DNA from: Tenebrio molitor
Taxonomy: Eukaryota > Arthropoda > Insecta > Coleoptera > Tenebrionidae
Assembly (NCBI RefSeq): GCF_963966145.1
Contig: NC_091050.1
Span: 25,544,001 to 25,608,000 of the forward strand
Length of the DNA: 64,000 bases
Direction of reading: 5' to 3'
Shown here: piece by piece, positions 58,311 to 64,000 of the stretch
Layout of the letters: each line of letters opens with the position of its first letter
Numbering within the stretch: position 1 is the stretch's first letter
The notes under the pieces: model-generated
What the model was told of the DNA's origin: nothing
Database searches by the model: none
What the model saw: only the letters and a program-made list of their open reading frames with translations
Translations under genes and position numbers: made by a program

Positions 58311-59585
58311 TAAACCTATAGAACGCAAACTCCCATAGTTTTTTGTGTCCCGACGCCATCTACTGGCTTGTGGTAGGTGCAAAATAACACACAGCCAGCT
58401 GGATATCCTGGCTTTTTTATTTATTTTAATTTTCAAAATAATTTATTTATGAAATTGAAAGACTACATTTATTTTGAAGTTTTTATTTTCAATTTTTTTC
58501 AATACATTTCCATTGCATTTTTATAAATTTTGATTTGGTGTTTCTTTTCCTCAGTTGCGACAAACAGAGATTATGGCTTCCTCACCTTCAAAATTTTGCT
58601 CTTTATTTTGACATCGAATTTTGCATGTAACGTTTTCGGTACATTGCAGCCCGTAGTTGCAGCCCGAATTTTGGATTAACATTCTGGCTTTTTATAATTT
58701 TGATTATGCTCAACTTTTATTATTTTCTTTTTGAAACTTTCACAAGAATTTATATCTTTATTACTACATAAAACAGGATTTACTTATAGCGTCTTCAGTA
58801 GAAATATCGTAGATCAGTAGATCGGATGAAAATTCTATAAAAAATAGTTTTCAGTTAAAATATACTCGTAATTATCAATATTTTTTTACTATTACTGGAA
58901 GTAAGTCTGGACTGGAAAATGAGGGAAGTTGTATTGAGTCGAGGGTACGGCCACATTCAGCAATCTATTGTTCGTGCTGGTAAAATGAAGTCCACACACA
59001 GTTTAGCTACAGGGTGAGCAACAATAACTGATTCAGTTGGCAAAAAAAAATTTACATAAAATTTTCAAGACTGTGAATTGTACCTATTTCGGTTTGTTTT
59101 ATTGACATTATTGACAGCTGGTATACATTTCAAATTTAAAACTCTTGGTTTTTGTAATCGTTTATTAATAAAATGGTTTTCTCGTTGGAACATGACATAA
59201 AAGTCACCAAAAATCACCAGAATTTATTGCCAACTCAATCAGTACTTGTTGCTCACACGGTATTATACCTACACTTTAATAGGCTACAAAGTTGATAACT
59301 GTTTTTTATCCATTCCATAAAATGCCCAGGATATTTAATTGGATTTGAAAATCTATGGCGAGTTCCACATGGTTTAAATACCTTTGCACTCTGCAAATTT
59401 TCGTAACAGTAGATTTATTATTTATGACTTAATATGTCAAAATATATATATTTTTTTAATTTTGGCATAAGTTTCCGCGATTTTTATTTTTATAAAACGG
59501 CAGCGTCCCCTGACGGTTTGTGGTGGGTGCGTTTCCAAAAAAAAAAAACGATAAAATGCATAGGAGTTTGCGTTCTATAGGTTTA
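58311..59585. mobile_element. 1.27-kb TIR element without ORFs
   Basis: TAAACCTATAGAACGCAAAC at 58,311 is repeated inverted at 59,566-59,585 (the match continues for 23 bp). Subterminal TGTGGT(A/G)GGTGC repeats are found at 58,366 and 59,518 in the same orientation. The interior is AT-rich with no coding potential. A non-autonomous DNA element of unknown superfamily, apparently inside the gypsy LTR. Confidence 0.75.
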
Positions 59586-60060
59586 CTGTGTTGTCTATCG
59601 TCATTACCGTTCTTTATACTTAATATACGATTTCCATTTCCATTTATTTATTATAAAAACCTTTAAAGAAACGTTAGTAAGATTCGATCTTCGGTCCTCA
59701 GATGGCCTGCGGAGCAGCCAAATTTTTAATAATTTTCTTTGATTTTATATTTATTCGATTCTTTGGCTTTACCAACTCGTGAATCTTTGATAAAGTTTTC
59801 TTTTCTAATCCGTCGCCTCGTAAATATTCATCCAACGATTTTTCATCCATTTTGTTTAGAATAGGATTTATAATTTCCTCTTTATATGTATGTAGAAAAC
59901 GGCGGTGATTTTACATACGTAGACGCTATATCTTTAAGACCTGAAGTTACACCTTGAATGGTATCATCTTTATTATTTTTCCAAAAAGGTTTTAGTATAT
60001 TGCAATTTTTTTATAGCCTTTCCCTTTTCACCGTACTGGTCTATCAGGTACCTTGCGGTC
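59586..60060. other. no firm gene; small antisense coding-like remnant
   Basis: On the minus strand about 50 codons at 59,851-59,700 read MDEKSLDEYLRGDGLEKKT and IHELVKPKNRINIK. This is protein-like but unrecognised, without flanking structure. The remainder is AT-rich. Confidence 0.35.
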
Positions 60061-60079
60061 GGCTTTTTTCCTCTTTTTT

Positions 60080-60440
60080 CTTTTTATGTACGGCGGGGCT
60101 CCAGGGTACTTTCCCCGGCGACCCACACCCACCCTCTCTTCTCCTTTTTTCTTTCTGGACAACACAACATGAAATACAGCACAAACATCCATCGGAGGCC
60201 CATCCGGCCTGGGATTTGAACCCTGCTGACCTCGCGGTGGTGTCGGGAGAGTGTCGCTCTTCCTTCCACCACCCTACCGTCAGTCCCTACTAGACATACA
60301 CACAAATCCATGGCCCGGCGGAGGAAACTCCTTCGAAAAAATCCTCCCCCTTCGGTGGGATTCGAACCCACTAGCGCCGGGATCGCGACCTCGGACACTG
60401 TCTCCGACAGCCATGCGGCCACCGAGCTACCATATTGCAA
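60080..60440 (-). mobile_element. composite tRNA-derived SINE
   Basis: On the minus strand a tRNA-like head starts at about 60,435: A-box-like TAGCTCGGTGGCCGCATGG and a perfect B box GGTTCGAATCC (complement at 60,358-60,368), with a long variable-arm-like segment between as in class II tRNAs. A second tRNA-like unit follows with B box GGTTCAAATCC at 60,212-60,222. GC content is far above the surroundings. A body with GCCGGGGAAAGTACCCTGG and a purine-rich end follow. The ORFs that span it on both strands are accidental. It should be transcribed by RNA polymerase III and moved by a LINE. Confidence 0.72.
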
Positions 60441-60596
60441 TATAAAAAGACTAATGCTGGTAGAGCAAATTTATTTATTGATTGAAAAATATTTTCGCCC
60501 GTGAATTAATTCAATTAAAATAAATTGTAGAAACATGAACATAAAATCCAACTACCAAAAATTTCCGCTTGAACATAAAACCGAACTACATAAAGT

Positions 60597-60640
60597 CAAC
60601 GCTACCTGCGATGGGACAATCATTTATAATAACCCTGTAT
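60597..60640. repeat. solo end of the 15.04-kb MITE family
   Basis: GCGATGGGACAATCATTTAT followed by AATAACCCTGTA matches the right end of the 104-bp MITE. The CAACGCTACCT box lies 30 bp inside. No partner end was found. Confidence 0.75.
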
Positions 60641-60779
60641 TTTGCAAGGAAAAAACAAGTTGATAGTGGTTATCTATGTAACTAGCGCATTCTTGCTGAT
60701 GTATATTTTACAGTTGCTTACCTTTATCAAAACTCTTAACAAGTAGTTTCCAAATTTGCACTAGCAGAACGCACCAGAT

Positions 60780-62287
60780 ATGTTCGGTAAATAAAAACCA
60801 ACGTTTATTCAAAATGCAAGAGACATTTTTCAGAATCCTTGACGTGTCAGCGAATACTGTCGTTTATGGTCTTCTTGAGCTTCATGATCCACCACATGTT
60901 GCGCATCAACATATCAATAGCTATAGTCGAGATGGTGGCAAAGAATAACACAACTTCCGCGACCACTGCCCCTCGCTACGACTGGGACGAAGCTCAGAAA
61001 AACAACATTCTGGGCTGCTTCTTCTGGGGCTACCTTTTAACTCAGATCCCAGGCGGACGACTGTCGGAATTGTTCGGACCAAAGAGAATTATCGGAGGCG
61101 GTCTCTTAACCGCTAGTCTTTTAACCATTCTAACACCTCTGGCTAGCTATTCTAACTACTACTGCCTGTTGGTCATCAGAGTCGTACTTGGTGTTGTGAT
61201 GGGAATACACTGGCCCTCGACACCACCAATAGCGACCAGATGGATCCCCCCCACAGATACTTCAAGGTTTTTATCACACATGGCAGCAGCTTCTTTGGGA
61301 GTAGTAATAACTCTACCTATGTGCGGGTATTTGATAGACAGTTATGGTTGGCCGAGCGTCTTCTACGTCACGGGTACTATAGTATTGACGTGGACATTAT
61401 GTTGGTTGTATTTAGTTTACGACACACCAGACCAACACCCTAGAATAACTGAGGACGAGAAACAAAAGTTACGAGAGATGATTCAGAGAGATCTAGATCT
61501 GCCGAGCAAAACTAGGACACCTTGGGCAAAAATTTTGACTTCCGGTCCCGTTTGGGCTTTCATTGTGGCGAATGCGTGTTCGTCATTTACATTTTTCGTT
61601 TGTTTCATGCAGTTACCAACTTACATGGATCAAATTCTTCATTTCAACATCAAGCAAAATGGGTTGTTGTCTAGTATACCACATTTAGGTGTGTAGATTC
61701 ATAATTAGTCCTGTTAACTCAATAATATCAGTATTGTGTATATAGCAAGATATTTATCAGCCCTAACTTCCTCGTGCATTGCCGACAAACTCAAGAAAAC
61801 TGGAAATCTTTCAACCACTTGTATCAGAAAATTTTTATGTTCAACGTTGTTCGGAGGGACAAGCGTGCTCTTCGTCATACAAGCTTTTTGGGGCCAAAGT
61901 AGTGTCGTTTCCGTTGTGATCTTTACAAGCTCCATGGGTCTACATGGTTTGGCTACTTCTGGTGTCTACGTAAATTCTCTCGATTTGGCATCATCATATT
62001 CTGGAACTATTTTCGGCATGAGTCAAGTTCTAGTTGCCATGACAGGTTACCTAGTAACTAAACTAGTTGCTCTGTTAACCATAGAAGATCAAAGTTTTCA
62101 ACAATGGGTGTACATGTTTTGGATTTTGGTAGGAGTAAATCTGTTTGCTATGGTGTATTTTATCGTTTTTGGATCTGGAGAGGAACAGAATTGGAACAGC
62201 AGAAGTAGCAAAGTGGAAATGGAACAATTACGAAATGAGACGTCAAAAAATGAATTGACCAACAAGGCATTAAATTATGAGCAGTAA
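60780..62287 (+). CDS. SLC17-type MFS anion/phosphate cotransporter (sialin-like)
   Basis: A plasma-membrane or lysosomal 12-helix transporter of the insect 'putative inorganic phosphate cotransporter' group; the substrate cannot be told from sequence. Main exons are 60,834-61,688 and 61,746-62,287, joined across a 57-bp intron (phase 1, PHL-ARYLSAL). A tiny first coding exon at 60,780-60,786 (ATG TTC G, donor GTAAAT) fits the phase and gives MFESLTCQRIL. Motifs: RINISIAIVEM after helix 1, ILGCFFWGYLLTQIPGGRLS (family signature), FGPKRIIGGG (MFS loop), LGVVMGIHWPSTPPIA and GWPSVFYVTGTI. The second half has SSCIADKLKKTG, GLATSGVYVNSLDLASSYSG and FGMSQVLVAMTGYL. Total is about 467 residues, near the family norm. 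Stop TAA at 62285-62287. AATAAA occurs near 62,732. Confidence 0.88.
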
Positions 62288-63048
62288 TTAGTTTTTAAAA
62301 TTGCATTTAAAAAATTGCAACGTTTTAAGTGAACATTCTACAACTTGCGGCACATTCTTGAAACATTTAAAAAAATATGTATTATACGTACAAGAACACC
62401 CATATAATTTCATGGCTGGGACTATTATAATATTTGTTATCTAAACTATTGTTATTCACTTTAATTGCATAGTGTGATGCAACGGCATAAATTAAAATGG
62501 AACACGTTTTATGTATACTAGTACTCTAAAACAGTTTGCTGTACTTCATAATGCCTAACAGGAACTCTTTTTCTGGTAAGTTGTTCCTTTTATACAATTG
62601 TAGGAAAGTTTTTCTTTTGGTTCATTAGTACGAGTACTATCATATGGGCCATAGAGTTTTGTTCCATTTCGCATAATGCAGTACAATTCACTGCCAAGAG
62701 AATTAATTAAAATTCCCTGTACCTAATAATAATAAATTTGATAGGACACCAAAAACTCTTGTGGTTATGACTACACCCAATAACTTTCACAAGAAATAAA
62801 TGAAATATATTTCGTGCAAGAATTGTTCACAGAAAAAGCTATACTACAATGATATTAATTAAATAATTACTTTGTTCTGACCCATCACAAATACAGTGGC
62901 ACAGTATTCAGGCCGAATTAAATTAATTTTAATTCAGAAGAAACCGAATAAAGTTGAACTTAAGGAATCGAGAGGGGCGTTCACCCACCCAAACACTAAC
63001 CACTTTGAGTATGGATCTTTCACTTGGTTCTCGAAAAATGATTTCTAG
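62288..63048. other. spacer between transporter gene and its broken copy
   Basis: AT-rich 3' UTR and intergenic DNA of about 760 bp with AATAAA-like signals; nothing else recognised. Confidence 0.5.
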
Positions 63049-63595
63049 AGTACTTTACGTGCAAGAGGATTCTGTCATGCATCGTCATCCTAGCCTTCAT
63101 GATTCACCACATGCCGCGCTTGAACATATCCATAGCCATCGTGGAAATGACCGTCCACAACAACTCCAACAACTCTGTTCAAGGCCCTCGGTACCACTGG
63201 AACGAGGAAAAAAGAACGAAATCCTGGGCAGCTTCTTCTGGGGCTACTTCGTCATACAGATTCCCGAAGGACGCCTTTCAGAATCGTTTTAGGAACTGGT
63301 CTGTTCATCGCAGCGCTGATGATCATCTTGACACCAGCGACCTGCAAGTGGGGCTTCTATTGGGTGGTACTGGCGAGATTTGGCCTGGGAGTGTCGTTGG
63401 GGGTACAGTGGGCGTCGGTATCGCCATTGACCGCCAAATCTGTCTCTTCCACGGATACTTCCAAGTTTATGGCGCACATGATGGCAAGTTTTTTAGGTGC
63501 TGCTTTGGCCCTCCCGATGTGCGGACATTTGGTACCGCAGTTCGCCTGGCCAAGCGTCTTATACGTCACCGGTACTGTAACTTTTCGACTTCCTT
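63049..63595 (+). pseudogene. tandem SLC17-type copy, truncated and frame-broken
   Basis: Parallel to the neighbouring gene from its second exon onward: acceptor TTTCTAG, then CKRILSCIVILAFMIHHMPR, LNISIAIVEMTVHNN, ILGSFFWGYFVIQIPEGRLS, VVLARFGLGVSLGVQWASVS, SFLGAALALPMCGHLV and WPSVLYVTGTV. A one-base loss in an A-run near 63,211 and a deletion near 63,285 (after RLSES, removing the FGPKR loop) break the frame. The similarity stops at 63,585, after about six helices. The second half is missing from the window. The A-run loss could be an assembly error, but the deletion and truncation argue for a pseudogene. An intron starting at GTAACT is a weaker alternative for the end. Confidence 0.78.
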
Positions 63596-64000
63596 GACCT
63601 TTCCTCGATGATTTTTTTCCCTCATTTGTTGTATTGTTGGTTGCCGCATTCCCTCGGATGTTATTTTTGCGGAAAAATACGAAACAAAAAATAATGAGAA
63701 AAGAAATATTTATGGATCCTACGTTGTGTTTTATTGTTCATTTTGTTTACTTAGGTTCTAACGAGAGGCCGTACCTTTGGAAGGTTTTTCCAAATAGAAT
63801 TAAAACGATTGAGCACACTTCACTTAAATTTTATTTAACAAATAATCGAGTGTGGTGGTGTTTGGTCCCAACAAATTATAGAAATAAATAAATGAATTTA
63901 ATAACAGAAGTTGGTGGAAATTTGACCCAATGAAATTTGACTCTCGGCCCACGAATTGAGATCTGACTCATGAATAAATGACTAAGCTGGGCAAATATAT
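63596..64000. other. no gene recognised
   Basis: The 85-codon frame at 63,634-63,891 has no motif and may be chance. It could hold the rest of the transporter copy if a long intron is present. Confidence 0.4.

Noticed and set aside
60084..60440. 118-codon ORF, and a functional class II tRNA gene
   Set aside because: The open frame comes from the GC-rich SINE. Cloverleaf pairing beyond the A and B boxes is not convincing, and a second tRNA-like unit plus body follow, so a SINE fits better than a tRNA gene.
63634..63891. 85-codon ORF near the right end as continuation of the transporter copy
   Set aside because: No helix pattern or family motif of the SLC17 second half.

Overview
This is a 64 kb piece of an AT-rich insect nuclear genome. 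The arthropod muscleblind gene, short insect introns, an insect-type SLC17 transporter and many IS630/DUF4817-type transposons all point that way. A beetle is my best guess, but no feature here proves the order.

Positions 1 to about 16,100 (+ strand) hold the 3' half of muscleblind (mbl), an RNA-binding splicing regulator. I place five exons: 1925-1996, 3679-3720, 4002-4844 (ends one isoform class with its own stop), 9898-9979 and 15304-15455. The last two encode a second CCCH zinc-finger pair. Exon phases agree across all five. The first zinc-finger pair must lie upstream of the window. The introns are long, AT-rich and mostly empty apart from (CA)n tracts, one decayed transposon at 13.06-14.3 kb and a 104-bp MITE at 15.04 kb.

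Positions 16.1-60.7 kb are a transposon graveyard with deep nesting. In order: a 1.7-kb fold-back element (19.8-21.5 kb); an R4/Dong-like LINE with a restriction-like endonuclease ('LINE A'), split by a nearly complete CR1/Jockey-type LINE ('LINE B', 23.5-28.05 kb); a second LINE A copy (30.97-33.89 kb) split by a DUF4817 transposon and by two MITEs that share GTAC target copies; a Crypton-type tyrosine recombinase fragment (34 kb); several TIR/MITE elements; a BEL/Pao LTR retrotransposon (38.56-47.84 kb, minus strand) carrying an apparently intact, intron-containing DUF4817 transposon (43.13-45.14 kb) and a MITE; a Ty3/gypsy fragment (52.4-58.3 kb, minus) opened by a fold-back element that itself contains a Tc1-like transposon and a LINE A 3' end; a TIR element (58.3-59.6 kb); and a tRNA-derived composite SINE (60.1-60.4 kb).

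Positions 60.8-62.3 kb hold one intact host gene, an SLC17/MFS anion or phosphate cotransporter with short introns. A 5'-proximal, frame-broken tandem copy follows at 63.05-63.6 kb.

The observations I find most worth following are: (i) ORF1 and ORF2 of LINE B lie in one frame, separated by a single UAG in a perfect UAG-CARYYA readthrough context; (ii) a short subterminal box (CAACGCCTACT) lies about 27-30 bp from the ends of otherwise different IS630/DUF4817-type elements; (iii) an intact, possibly recently active DUF4817 transposase; (iv) the alternative second zinc-finger module and a NAGNAG acceptor in muscleblind. No CRISPR array, rRNA gene, ordinary tRNA gene or bacterial-type system was seen.
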